NCBI RefSeq assembly: GCF_004210375.1
Contig: NC_134827.1
Coordinates: forward strand, 106,439,285-106,503,284
Source: Tachypleus tridentatus
Taxonomy: Eukaryota; Arthropoda; Merostomata; Xiphosura; Limulidae
Direction: 5' to 3'
DNA: 64,000 nucleotides
Part shown: one piece after another, positions 43,821 through 52,280 of the stretch
Numbering within the stretch: the first letter of the stretch is position 1
Layout: each line of letters begins with the position of its first letter
Translations under genes and position numbers: made by a program
The notes under the pieces: generated by a model
Databases searched by the model: none
Told to the model about the DNA's origin: nothing
Seen by the model: only the letters and a program-made list of their open reading frames with translations

Positions 43821-45594
43821 CCAGGGGAACGGGCTTGGAGAAATCAGGACTAGAAACATCTTTTCATAGGAGTGTTAACTTTTCCTTTACTAAACGTGCC
43901 TGAATACAATGATTTTCACTGATAGTTTTCTTCTTCAAGCCGAACACTGATTTGCTTTCATTGACGGAACTCGTGAAAGTACCAAATGTAATTGTGCGTG
44001 TGTGAGTACATTTAATTCAATACGACTTAGAACAATCATGTCTCCTTGTCAACATGACAAAGCAGAAAAAGAGCCTACAGTTCTGGCAGTTATCCAAACG
44101 TTATTGTGTTGGTGTCAAAATATACTATGTATGAAAATAAATTAAATAACACATATAATGTCTCCTTAGTTCTGCAAAGGAAATAAAACATATGTACAGT
44201 TCTGGCCACAATCCTACAGTTGTGTTGGTATGAAACTGCGTGAACCAAAAGTACAAGTTTGGTATTTATATGACAATGATTGGTTGGCTTTGTCTGAGTC
44301 TGTGTGAGCACCAATCGAGCTCAATTTGACCCACAGAGTGTTCAGGACAAACGATGGAGAAAAGACGTGGGCATACAGCAGAATTCTTTAACTTTTCATT
44401 TCACTTTACAATTAATGTTACTGTAGTAAAAAGTAACACATGAAATATAAAGTTACACCACATAAAACTTTTGATTTCTTTTATGAGATTTCAGATAGTA
44501 CGAAAACTGTGAAGTGAAAATAAGTATATTAAATATCTTCGTACTCAGAATGACTAAGTAAAGGCTCAGTAAATACAAAACAAATGTTTAGTATAAGTAA
44601 TTTATTGAAAAATCAATTTCTGTTGTTTTCTAATGTGATTATGATATACACTAAAGCATGCCAAATCTTCTGAACTTATTAACTGAGTATGTGTAGTGTC
44701 ATACTTCAGGGGTGGGTTAAATTTACCTATTCTGTATGGAAAGTATCATTTATCAAAGTAAAAAATAACCAGTAGCTCAAAAATAAAAGTTTTGTCAAAC
44801 TAAACAAGAATTCATTTTTAAACTATAAATTAATGGAACTTTTTAATATTATGTTCCAGCTAAATGTAAATTAAACTGGCAATAACGTTTGAATTTATTT
44901 AACAAAGTGTATGCATACCATCAAAGTTAACAAAATTAATATTTTTCATATGTCAATTTATTTTTATTTTACACAGCATTTGGAGATAAAGTTTATATTC
45001 ATTACAGTACTACATAGTGAAATCATTTGAAACACTTACCTAACATATGGTCTGCATAATTTGGAATTGTAGATACAATTAAACCTTTCCCACTAGCCAC
45101 TGAGCCTTCAATTTTTACATAATCACGAGGTGGTCGTACATTCATTGAATTCAAGTCTGTGAAAATAAGATACACATTACATTCTGAAATGTTCACTTTC
45201 ACACTCAAGTATCAATTAACAATACTAATTCCAGAAGCTAATTACTGCAGAGACAAACAGTTTTCACATTCCAACAGAATGTGTGAAATCTGTGATCCAT
45301 CCAATAGAAATAATGGCGTAAAAGAACGACTTATCACACTACAGCTTTAAGAATGGGGTGGCTAAGGAGTTCCTATTGTCATAAAAGTATTCATACCTGC
45401 ACAAACAACTATAAAAATAACTATTTTATGAAGTTCAAACAAATTACTGAATTATAAATACATCTCTTACCTCTTACAATATTTCCAACCAAAATTTCCC
45501 TGACTTTGTATATACTTAGTCCAGCTGGTTTGTAAATACAAAATATACCATTTAAAAGTTTCCAAGCCTCTTCAGCTTTACATATGGTTCTCAT
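27878..45594 (-). CDS. TRUB2: mitochondrial mRNA pseudouridine synthase TRUB2, seven coding exons
   Basis: TRUB2 belongs to the TruB family and in vertebrates is a mitochondrial RNA-granule protein needed for pseudouridylation of some mitochondrial mRNAs. Coding exons (minus): 45471-45594, 45040-45156, 41998-42078, 38068-38211, 34715-34787, 33270-33406 and 27878-28179. All have GT-AG borders and fully compatible phases (1,1,1,1,2,1), giving 325 residues against ~331 in human. Landmarks: IYKPAGLS near residue 20, TGPRYQPQDV, a TYDH split across exons 4/5, TAYELASLGLIRP, IRCIHFKPPDF, and the C-terminal LKSCAVCTQIRQTQYGHF, DHALLRKHW. The start is fixed by an in-frame TGA at 45598-45600. A 5' UTR intron ends at 45605. 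The residue aligned with the catalytic Asp of human TRUB2 (D98) is Gly100 here, so catalysis is questionable. Introns hold two 30-bp minisatellites, a hAT relic, MITEs and SINEs; the exons are undamaged. Confidence 0.93.
28551..28798. mobile_element. piggyBac-like MITE, copy 2
   Basis: TTAA at both ends (28551-28554, 28795-28798) around 240 bp nearly identical to the copy at 3244-3485, including AGATAACTCGTCC and CGATCCAAAATGGCGTCACG. It lies in TRUB2 intron 6. Confidence 0.75.
28901..29990. repeat. ~1.1-kb dispersed repeat, copy 1 (TRUB2 intron 6)
   Basis: Shares many collinear blocks with 34907-36005, for example CATTCAAAATTTTATTAAAC, TTTATGTCAATAAGTTT, ACATGTGAATAACCA and CAAAGTAC/GTGCAAAGGT. 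Divergence is high and no ORF runs through it. Family unknown. Confidence 0.65.
30031..30305 (-). mobile_element. tRNA-derived SINE, family A
   Basis: Full-length reverse copy in TRUB2 intron 6, transcribed in the same sense as TRUB2. Box B has changes (GATTCAAACC). Confidence 0.9.
30306..31212. other. TRUB2 intron 6, nothing recognised
   Basis: AT-rich intronic DNA. The ORF at 30769-30972 is rich in hydrophobic residues and fortuitous-looking. Confidence 0.4.
31213..32520 (+). mobile_element. hAT-superfamily transposase relic (GTF2IRD2/ZBED-like)
   Basis: The left end CAGAGGTGATCAAACTGCAG followed by CTTGTGAGCC resembles the hAT end wording CAGNGGT...CAAACTGCGGCCC. From ~31510 a transposase-like reading follows: HCIIHCEHLAARYF, GKTHQQFKNFIEELEL, RWLSTRNVFSRFVDLL, LALQGKDKIVSDLI, an intact 115-codon part (31949-32296), and CESLYSVMKFVTSKHRAVLT, the hAT C-terminal dimerisation segment. 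Several stops and at least one frame change interrupt it, and no right-hand end was found. It sits antisense within TRUB2 intron 6 and is inactive. The same transposase type was domesticated as GTF2IRD2 in mammals, but there is no sign of that here. Confidence 0.75.
32521..33269. other. TRUB2 intron 6, nothing recognised
   Basis: AT-rich sequence next to exon 6. The ORF at 32959-33198 has no family signature. Confidence 0.4.
33270..33406 (-). CDS. TRUB2: TRUB2 coding exon 6
   Basis: YSGVSLQSQTAYELASLGL, IRPAGKSAPLIY and IRCIHFKPPDFTI match the family block YSN(L)DLKTQEAYEMAVRG...PPEFLLE. Acceptor TTGTTTTCAG, donor TATAG|GTATGT. Confidence 0.92.
33407..34281. other. TRUB2 intron 5, unannotated part
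   Basis: AT-rich intron sequence without repeats or coding similarity. Confidence 0.4.
34282..34498 (-). mobile_element. SINE family A, old copy
   Basis: CTAGCTATCCCTAATTTTGA, a body with CACCCACCATCTACTCTGGG, and a decayed box B (GATTCAAACCC) are visible. It is clearly older than most copies here. Confidence 0.75.
34715..34787 (-). CDS. TRUB2: TRUB2 coding exon 5
   Basis: A 73-nt exon (DHINQWKIDQVLAAMQASH, QAEMF). Acceptor TTGTTTGTAG, donor TTCAA|GTAAGT, ending in phase 2. Confidence 0.9.
34907..36005. repeat. ~1.1-kb dispersed repeat, copy 2 (TRUB2 intron 4)
   Basis: Collinear with 28901-29990 in the same orientation, ending at TGGTTACAAG(G)TTGG in both. A third, weaker partial match may be present around 42221-42310. 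Confidence 0.65.
36006..36600. other. TRUB2 intron 4, nothing recognised
   Basis: AT-rich sequence leading into the minisatellite. Confidence 0.4.
36605..37935. repeat. 30-bp minisatellite 1, ~44 units (TRUB2 intron 4)
   Basis: Unit GTTATCAGGTAACCGTAGAG + AAGGTTCGCT, period 30 almost throughout. Left units are mostly CCGTAGAGAAGGTTC(G/C)CT, right units mostly CTGTAGAGAAAGTTCACT, so the array is blocky. A few units have small insertions (GATCTAGA near 37797 and 37890). Because 30 is divisible by 3, long repeat ORFs appear on both strands and are not genes. Confidence 0.97.
38068..38211 (-). CDS. TRUB2: TRUB2 coding exon 4
   Basis: Residues 108-155 (VMAVNRGNRLVFKYRD, then FELKGKFGLATDSFMEDGR and IIENATY). 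It is flanked by the two minisatellite introns. Acceptor TTGTTGCAG, donor TACG|GTGAGT. Confidence 0.92.
38915..39077. repeat. 27-bp tandem repeat, ~6 diverged units
   Basis: Units of the form AAATAGTATTACACTGGGGT + TTTCATT repeat about six times with substantial divergence, just upstream of TRUB2 exon 4 in intron 3. Confidence 0.75.
39078..40265. other. TRUB2 intron 3, nothing recognised
   Basis: AT-rich intronic DNA between two tandem arrays. Confidence 0.4.
40268..41830. repeat. 30-bp minisatellite 2, ~52 units (TRUB2 intron 3)
   Basis: Unit CTGGGTATGTAACATTTAGT + GCCAGCTTCC, period 30. Two 29-bp units (near 40628 and 41467) shift the frame. Variants TATATAACATTTTG and GCTAGCTTTC recur in a patterned order. 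Minus-strand ORFs of 423, 404 and 126 codons (KCYIPREAGT or NVTYPGKLAL repeats) are artefacts of the period. Confidence 0.97.
41998..42078 (-). CDS. TRUB2: TRUB2 coding exon 3
   Basis: Residues 81-107 (TGPRYQPQDVRLTWITFLG, RSVSGVV). This exon holds the region of the family's catalytic motif. Human reads HRLDAQASGV and this protein reads TFLGRSVSGV, so Asp is absent. Donor GTAG|GTGTGT. Confidence 0.88.
42079..43173. other. TRUB2 intron 2, unannotated part
   Basis: AT-rich; possible partial third copy of the ~1.1-kb repeat at ~42221-42310. No coding similarity is seen. Confidence 0.4.
43174..43460 (+). mobile_element. tRNA-derived SINE, family A, full length
   Basis: Complete copy in TRUB2 intron 2, antisense to the gene, with box B intact and a GAAAA-rich tail. 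Confidence 0.92.
43654..43878. mobile_element. TTAA-flanked MITE, second type
   Basis: TTAA at 43654-43657 and 43875-43878 flank 217 bp with inverted ends CACTCCTACGAAAAG / CACTCCTATGAAAAG (14 of 15). The interior is non-coding. It is unrelated in sequence to the MITE at 3244 but has the same target type, suggesting a piggyBac-like origin. Confidence 0.7.
43879..45039. other. TRUB2 intron 2, nothing further
   Basis: AT-rich. A weak ~120-bp tandem similarity (TCTCCTT... CTACAGTTCTGGC) is seen at about 44039-44235. Confidence 0.4.
45040..45156 (-). CDS. TRUB2: TRUB2 coding exon 2
   Basis: Residues 42-80 (DLNSMNVRPPRDYVKIEG to YADHML). Acceptor TTTTCACAG, donor TTAG|GTAAGT, both phase 1. Confidence 0.9.
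45471..45594 (-). CDS. TRUB2: TRUB2 coding exon 1
   Basis: Residues 1-41 (MRTICKAEEAWKLLNGIF, CIYKPAGLSIYKVREIL). Donor GAG|GTAAGA, phase 1; a second GTAAGA eight bases upstream (ATT|GTAAGA) would break the frame. A weakly placed upstream ATG (45599-45601) opens an eight-codon out-of-frame ORF overlapping the true start. Confidence 0.9.
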
Positions 45595-45604
45595 TTTTCA
45601 TATA

Positions 45605-46432
45605 CTGCAAAACAAAAAGTTAATATCACGTTAATGTCGTTAGGGTAGGATTACAGGCCGTACATGTATATACATTCAGCTGGGATTTATTTTTCTAACA
45701 AGGGTTTACCTTTATTTAAGAATGAATTGCCTTCATTTGTGGTAGCTAAAATAAATTTAGGAGAATTTAACTAAAGTGAATGCTTGATAAATATCTGAAT
45801 ATAAATTGTTCCCTTTAAAAACAGTTTAGGGTATAAATCGGCCTGATAGCAGTAATGCATCAACAATCGTCTTCGTGAATTTGATCCATTTAAGTTAAAC
45901 TTCATATTGTATCAGAACAAAAAGTAAACTTAGACTACATCAGAACTTCAAGGTGCTAATCTTTCAGTAGAAGTTAGTTTCAATCTTAATGTTAATTATA
46001 TAAATTTCAAAAACAAAAGATTTTATTAATCAAGTTTTATTACTCTACATACATATCAACCACGAATTAATGCATGGAAAGTTCTTCTCGATACGTACTA
46101 CAGCTTAATAAGTGACATCTGCACTATACTTCTTTCTCTGCAAACGTGCAATTTACCTATAATAACATATTTAAAAAAATACAGTTGTCTATCCCAAACA
46201 TTACTTACATTCAATATTTTAGATAAATATGTATACAATTTTTAGTATTATTTGGAACGTGGATATATAAAAAGTAAGCCTAATATAACAATAACGAAAT
46301 TGAATTTGTTAATAATTTAATTAATATAAAAGATTACGATAATTTATTGACACAAACTAATTTTGCAAGAAGTACATTACCTTATCTTCGTTGCAAAAAT
46401 TAAGAAACCGTACATAACGAGAAGTAACTGTC
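45605..46432. other. TRUB2 5' UTR intron / upstream flank
   Basis: Begins at an acceptor TTTTGTTTTGCAG, so an upstream non-coding exon exists but cannot be placed. No promoter element is supported. Confidence 0.4.
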
Positions 46433-46530
46433 TATTTGTTTGATACTAAGTGTAAATATACACATAGGAATATTTGTACATTGCTCATCAGAAGTACTGA
46501 AACCCAATTTTTTAGCATTACAAATCCTCA
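46433..46530 (-). mobile_element. short SINE, family B, diverged
   Basis: Reverse tail (TTTGTTTGATACTAAGTGTA), AGTACTGAAACCCAATTTTT and TAGCATTACAAATCCTCAGAC follow family B order. Confidence 0.5.
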
Positions 46531-46848
46531 GACTAACTGTAGAACCAACGAGGAGCCAAAGAATTATTTGTGCTCTGTGCACCACAGGCATTTGAACTCC
46601 GGACAACGAGAAATGAGAAGTGATATGCGATAAACAAAAGTCAAAGATGTCTTATTTATGAAAATATATCTTGACAGTTGTTAGACACTAATGCAAAACG
46701 AAACTTAAATTACCTACAAAATATTTAAAAATGTACGTAGTTCTTCAACATGAAAATGTAGCGCACGTTTATTATTTTGTTATTGTCTAATAATATCACA
46801 GTGAAATTATTTATCATAAGATTTGAGATACAAAGTAAAATAAAGGCC

Positions 46849-47122
46849 TGTTTGTTTTGGAATTTCGCACAAAGCTACTCGAGGGCTATCTGTGCTAGCC
46901 GTCCCTAATTTAACAGTGTAAGAATAGAGAGAGGGCAGCTAGTCATCACCACCCACCGCCAACTCTTGGGCTACTGTTTTACCAACGAATAGTGGGATTG
47001 ACTGTCACATTATAACGCCCCCACGGCTGGGAGGGCGAGCATGTTTGGCGCGACTCGGGCGCGAACCCGCGACCCTCAGATTACGAAGTGCACGCCTTAA
47101 CGCGCTAGGCCATGCCAGGCCC
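46849..47122 (-). mobile_element. tRNA-derived SINE, family A, full length
   Basis: Reverse copy of the CTAGGCCATGCC / GCGTGTTAAGG-type head subgroup, close in detail (GGCTGGGAGGGCGAGC) to the copy at 5282-5557. Confidence 0.93.
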
Positions 47123-47149
47123 TAAATAAAGACCTAAGATTCGATGAAA

Positions 47150-47245
47150 CAGAACACCCTCAGTGGCATAGGGGTATATTTGCGGACGTATACCACTAGA
47201 AACAAGGTTTTAATAACCCATTGTGTATCTTTATACTTCACAACA
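47150..47245 (+). mobile_element. short SINE, family B, diverged
   Basis: CAGTGGCATAGGGGTATATT, GCGGACGTATACCACTAGAA and CCCATTGTGTATCTTTATAC match in order. It is sandwiched between two family A copies. Confidence 0.5.
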
Positions 47246-47340
47246 AAGAAAGTAACTTCCTTTAACATCACGGGTAAAAGACTGATAAAAGTATCATGGG
47301 ATATGTTTTGTAATGATCTCATGTTCCTTGTGGTTTTTGG

Positions 47341-47613
47341 GGCCCGGCATGGCCAAGCGTGTTAAGGCGTTCGACTCGTAATAGATGGTCGCGGGTTCGA
47401 ATCCCAGTCGCACCAAACATGCTCGCCCTCTCAGCCATGGGGGCGTTATAATGGTACGGTCAATCCCACTATTCGTTGGTAAAAGAGTAGCCCAAGAGTT
47501 GGCGGTGGGTGGCGATGACTAGCTGCTTTCCCTCTAGTCTTACACTGCTTAATTAGGAACGGCTAGCGCAAATAGCCCTCGAGTAGCTTTGCGCGAAATC
47601 AAAACAAACAAAA
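47341..47613 (+). mobile_element. tRNA-derived SINE, family A, full length
   Basis: Well preserved, with intact box B and the CCAAGCGTGTTAAGG head variant. Confidence 0.93.
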
Positions 47614-47783
47614 CAAATCCTTGTGATTTTAAGCGGTTTTATTTTTCTTGGGAGAGTATAGTGTCTATTGCACAGATAACTGTTATGTGCTGGGGAACAG
47701 CGATCATTGAACAAGATTTAATTATCTAACTAGTTCAGTAGGGTGGCGCTCATGATTTTTATTTAATATAATTTCTTTCTTCT

Positions 47784-48037
47784 AGCTATCCCAGATGGCT
47801 GCGGCGCTCAACTGGTGAGTTCGAATTCCCGTCACACCAAACATGCTGGCCCTTTCAGCCGTTGGGCGTTATGATGTGGCAGTCAATTCTACTATTCATT
47901 GGTAAAAAGAGTATTCCGAGAGTTGGCGGTGGATGATGACGACCAGCTGTCTTCCCTCTAGCTATTTAATGCTTAATTAGGGATGGCTAAATCATAAAGC
48001 ACTCGCGTAGATTTACGCAAAAATTCAAAACAAAGAA
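47784..48037 (+). mobile_element. SINE family A, diverged head
   Basis: The head is shortened (AGATGGCTGCGGCGCTCAAC); box B GAGTTCGAATTCCC and the body are recognisable, and the tail is mutated. Confidence 0.8.
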
Positions 48038-48114
48038 AGAATCAAAACATCTAGCTGTTGAAAGTTTGAACCATAAAAATTACTAAAGAGTGAACAAATA
48101 GTAATTCGAACCGG

Positions 48115-48228
48115 ATTTGTTTGTTTTACAGCAAAGCCACACTGGGTGTCCTGTTGTGTCCACCACGAGGAATTGAACCTCAACTTTTAGCATTACAAGC
48201 CAGTAAAGTTACTGCTGTTCCACTGAAG
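48115..48228 (-). mobile_element. short SINE, family B
   Basis: Reverse copy: TTTACAGCAAAGCCACACTG, GAATTGAACCTCAACTTTTA, GCATTACAAGCC and TTACTGCTGTTCCACTGA. Confidence 0.6.
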
Positions 48229-48486
48229 AATAGAACAGAATAAGTGAAGCTGGTGGTTAAATATTTAACACGATTTGATCACTTTAACAAATTACAAAAT
48301 CTGGGTATTTTTCGTGTATTTTGGACTCGTTCTTTTTAAAGTCACTCGAATACTTTGCGGTTTGCGAGTTGGATTTTTATGTCTTTCTTCATAGATGTGT
48401 GCTTTATCAGTCTTTAACATATTAAGTATCCTAAACAAAAGAAAAAGCGTCTATATGAAATACGATTAGCTTTTGGTATTTTCCGC

Positions 48487-48761
48487 TTTTGTTTATTTTT
48501 GAATTTCGCGCAAAGCTACACGGGGACTATCTGCGCTAGCCGTCCTTAACTTAGCAGTGTAAGACTAGAAGGAAGGCAGCTAGTTATCACCACCCACTGC
48601 CAAATCGTGGGTTACTCATTTACCAACGAATACTGGGACTGACCGTAACATTATAACGCTCCCACGGCTGAAAGGGCGAACATGTTTGGTGAAACAGAAA
48701 TTCAAATCCGCGGCCCTCAAATCGCGAGTCGAGCGCACTAACCACCTGGTTATGCCAGACC
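48487..48761 (-). mobile_element. tRNA-derived SINE, family A, full length
   Basis: Complete reverse copy with box B changes (AATTCAAATCC). Confidence 0.92.
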
Positions 48762-49464
48762 TGTATATTCCGAAATCGTCTGAATGTAGTTAATAATGGT
48801 ATTGTTTAAACCCGATAGTTGATTACAAAATTTGCACATCTTTTTCCTGATGCGTCTCTAGAAGTAACTATGTTCCAAAATTGTGCCATGTTAACTCCAG
48901 AATTGAAAGCATAAGACAACATCTAAGTTATTCAACTATAATTGGAAGAAGTTAAAAAAAATTCACTGGTTTGTTCGATAACCTTTATTATCCACTGTCT
49001 TCTTCCACTGACGTTGTAACAACTTCAGTAGTGGGTGTGGTGAAAACCACTGACCAATATCGAAACCCTTTTATACGATAGAAACCAAGTCAAACCAAGA
49101 GGTTTTGCCGCACCAGTTTTCGCTCTCTACATAACCTCCATTACCCACAGCAATGTTTAAGAACTCCCTTATATGTTTAATGAGAGTGAAAGCCAGAGTT
49201 AAGTTTGACTATCCAATCATGTAATTTTTACGAATAAAATATTCGATTCCCAACACTACGTGAATATCAATATCTGTATAGTCACTTAAATTGTAATTAA
49301 CTTTTTAAAGTAATGGTGATTTGAAATAACATCTAATGTACAGTAATTTAGCTCTAAGGTCTAAATGCTTCTAAATATCTCATTGCTGGGCATATCTTCA
49401 TTCAATAATATTAAAATCACATTTCCTGATTATTATACTTAGATATTGGGCTTAGTGGAGAATT
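48762..49464. other. no recognised feature
   Basis: AT-rich spacer without coding or repeat signal. Confidence 0.4.
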
Positions 49465-49724
49465 ATATTGAATTTCGCGCAAAGCTACACGAGGGCTATC
49501 TGCACCAGCCATCCCTAATTTAGCAGTGTAAGAGTAAAAGAAAGGTAGCTAGTCATCACCACCCACCAACAACTCTTGGGCTACTCTTTTATCAACAAAC
49601 AGTTGGATTGACCGTCACATTATAACGGCTCCACGGCTGAAAGGGCGAGCATGTTTGGCGCGACCGAGATTCGAACCTGCGTCCCTCGGATTACGAGTCG
49701 AACACCTTAACACGCTTGGCCACA
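49465..49724 (-). mobile_element. tRNA-derived SINE, family A
   Basis: Reverse copy from tail to CGCTTGGCCAC; the last few head bases are missing. Confidence 0.92.
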
Positions 49725-50246
49725 TAAAAATCTCAAAAGGCTTACAAAATATCCAACGTTTCATCAAGTTAATCTGACTTAAATAAAATTCACGTTTTCA
49801 CTTTGCTGTATTAGTTTCGTTTGTTTTAAGGACTCTTCTACTTGTATATTATTTTGTTAAATTGCATGGATTCAACGTCGACTCATTACATCCAAAACCC
49901 AGAGCTTTACCACAAATCACTTCAGCATTCGAACTTGTTTTTAAAACGCATGATCATTCATCACACACCAAGCCAAAGTTAAAGGTTTGCTTGAGACGGC
50001 AGTGGACAGTGGATATCTTATTAATAAATAATTAGCACATTCAGTTAAAGTTGAAAATGTAAACGTTGACCAAACAACATTCCAACATTCTTCGATAATG
50101 TTACAAATTTAAGAGCAAAATAGATAAATGTTCTTCTATTTTTTTAAATAGTAAAGCCCATTTCTTGTAGGTAACTGAAAACTGTGTTTTAGATAGTATA
50201 ACACACAAGATTATCAAACTGGTTGATAATGTCCGTTAAAGGGTTA

Positions 50247-50381
50247 TCATTATAATGTGACTGCCAATCCCACTATTCGTTGGTAACAAAATAGAAAAAA
50301 GCAGCCCAAGAGTTGACAGTGGGTGGTGATGACCAGCGCAGATAGCCCTGGTGTTGCTTTTCGTGAAATTCAAAACAAATT
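50247..50381 (+). mobile_element. SINE family A, 5'-truncated with deletion
   Basis: Begins within the body (ATTATAATGTGACTGCCAAT), lacks the TAGCTGCC...TTAGGGAC block, and ends with a normal tail. 5' truncation is typical of target-primed insertion. Confidence 0.85.
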
Positions 50382-52140
50382 TAATTATTACATTACGGAT
50401 TTATATTCATTTTCACCAACTGTAAAATTATCAAAAATATATGACACAGAGGTCTAAAGCATTTTTTGATTGGCTGTTCCCTATTTGAGGCTCACCTGCA
50501 CAGCTTGAGTCAATAAACCAAGTAAGTAAACTTAGGCCTTTTACAACGCTGGTATAAATATATATTGTCTGTGGTATGTTACCACCTAACTATTTAAACA
50601 CAGTTGGTGATTAATTAACCAATCACAGACCCCAACTCATCTCTGTGTCAGCAAAGAAAGGTTATGGATCAGTTGTGTGATGCAAATCACGCTTAATGAA
50701 GTACCCAATAAAATAATTAACAAACATAAACTAATTAAAGGTTTTATTTTTCAGTACCATCCACAAATATGAAGTGATGAAGCAAAGAATAATAAAAAAC
50801 CTTTCTTACAACCAAACACAAGCAACAACATTAACCGTCCAAATATATCACTGTCAACTTTTTCATAACATTTCAATCTAATTTGACTTTGCATCACATA
50901 TAAATCTAACTCAGTACAAATTATTCATACAAATGAATACAAGCTTTTCCAACAGGTTTAAAATCAACACACACGCACGCACACACGTATGACAAACAAT
51001 TCGAAACTTCTGTTTTTTTTTCTTTCCTTGTTTATGAGTTCCAACAAAACAACAGAAATATTGGTCCCATTTTTGTTCTCAAGGAAAGGTTGATTGAGAC
51101 ACATACACCCAAAACAAAATTTCCAAATATATATATATATACACACACACATTAAAGACTGGAGTAATATTTTCTTAACAATATTCAACCAAATAGCAAA
51201 AAACTATACTACATAATGCGTGTCAGATTACAAAATAGTTTGGTCCTGTAAAACAAGAATAAACTCAGTAGAAAATAATAACAAAAGGTTCAAAATCATT
51301 TACAGTTTCTTTTTAATGGTAAATTCAAAATCTCTAATAAAAATATGCTTTATACAGGAAAAGTACAATGCATTTGCAGATGTACACATTTATACCTGGG
51401 TTGTGTGTTTGTACCCGATTCATATTTCTACTATTATTAATCAGATATAGTAAATATATATATAAACAATGCACTAGACACAAAAGTTTGGGTATTTTTA
51501 CTATCAGGTAAATGTGGTATTTGAGTGAACATTCCTCACTGCAAGTATGATGCCTTTTATTTCGATTCAGTAAAAGCCTGCCTTCGCTAATCCAAGTGAA
51601 TTTCTACACTTTGAAGCCTACTGTATAAGAAAAATTTATCGTTTTTCTTTGATGACTGCTTGACTTCTGTAATTTCACAAAATGTTAAAATATTAATCAA
51701 GTATCGTTAACTATTTTAAAACCAAATACTGCATTTTCATCAGGGGTGAAGATCAGGTGAACATATCTATCCATAAAGAACAAGATGGTTGGTTATATGA
51801 TATATCTACAAACGGTAAAAGAATACCTCAACACTGGGCTTGCATTCTTTCAAGCTAATGTCATCAACATTTACAACTTAACACTTTACATACCAATAAA
51901 CTTGTATACCAACAACCATGTATGGAATAACATATCTTATACTTCTACATATCACTTAACTATTTTACTGGCAAAATAACACAAAGAGATACTAACGTCT
52001 ACTGGTCTCTCACCAGTTGTGTGTGTTCAAAAAGTCAACTATTCCAGTTATTTTCTTATAGATGTATTTTGGTAACTGATGTTAATGTATGGTTTTTCAA
52101 AATAAAATAATAATAACAATGCTCCTCACAAGTTGAAGAA
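50382..52140. other. no gene recognised; simple repeats
   Basis: Contains CA/CG-type dinucleotide runs at 50969-50989 and a TA-then-CA run at 51127-51151. Short ORFs have no family signature. Confidence 0.45.
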
Positions 52141-52152
52141 CACCATGTTAAG

Positions 52153-52280
52153 AAAACCTGCAAGTTGACAACATCTGATGATGTCAGTGTCATTCAACTG
52201 AGAGACATCTAGAAAACCTGCAAGTTGACAACATCTGATGATGTGCCATTCAACTGAGAGACACCTTGAAAACCTGCAAG
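52153..52280. repeat. ~60-bp tandem duplication with partial third copy
   Basis: GAAAACCTGCAAGTTGACAA + CATCTGATGATGT, then CATTCAACTGAGAGACA, occurs twice. A third start (GAAAACCTGCAAGCTG) follows. Copy 2 lacks four bases. Confidence 0.85.
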
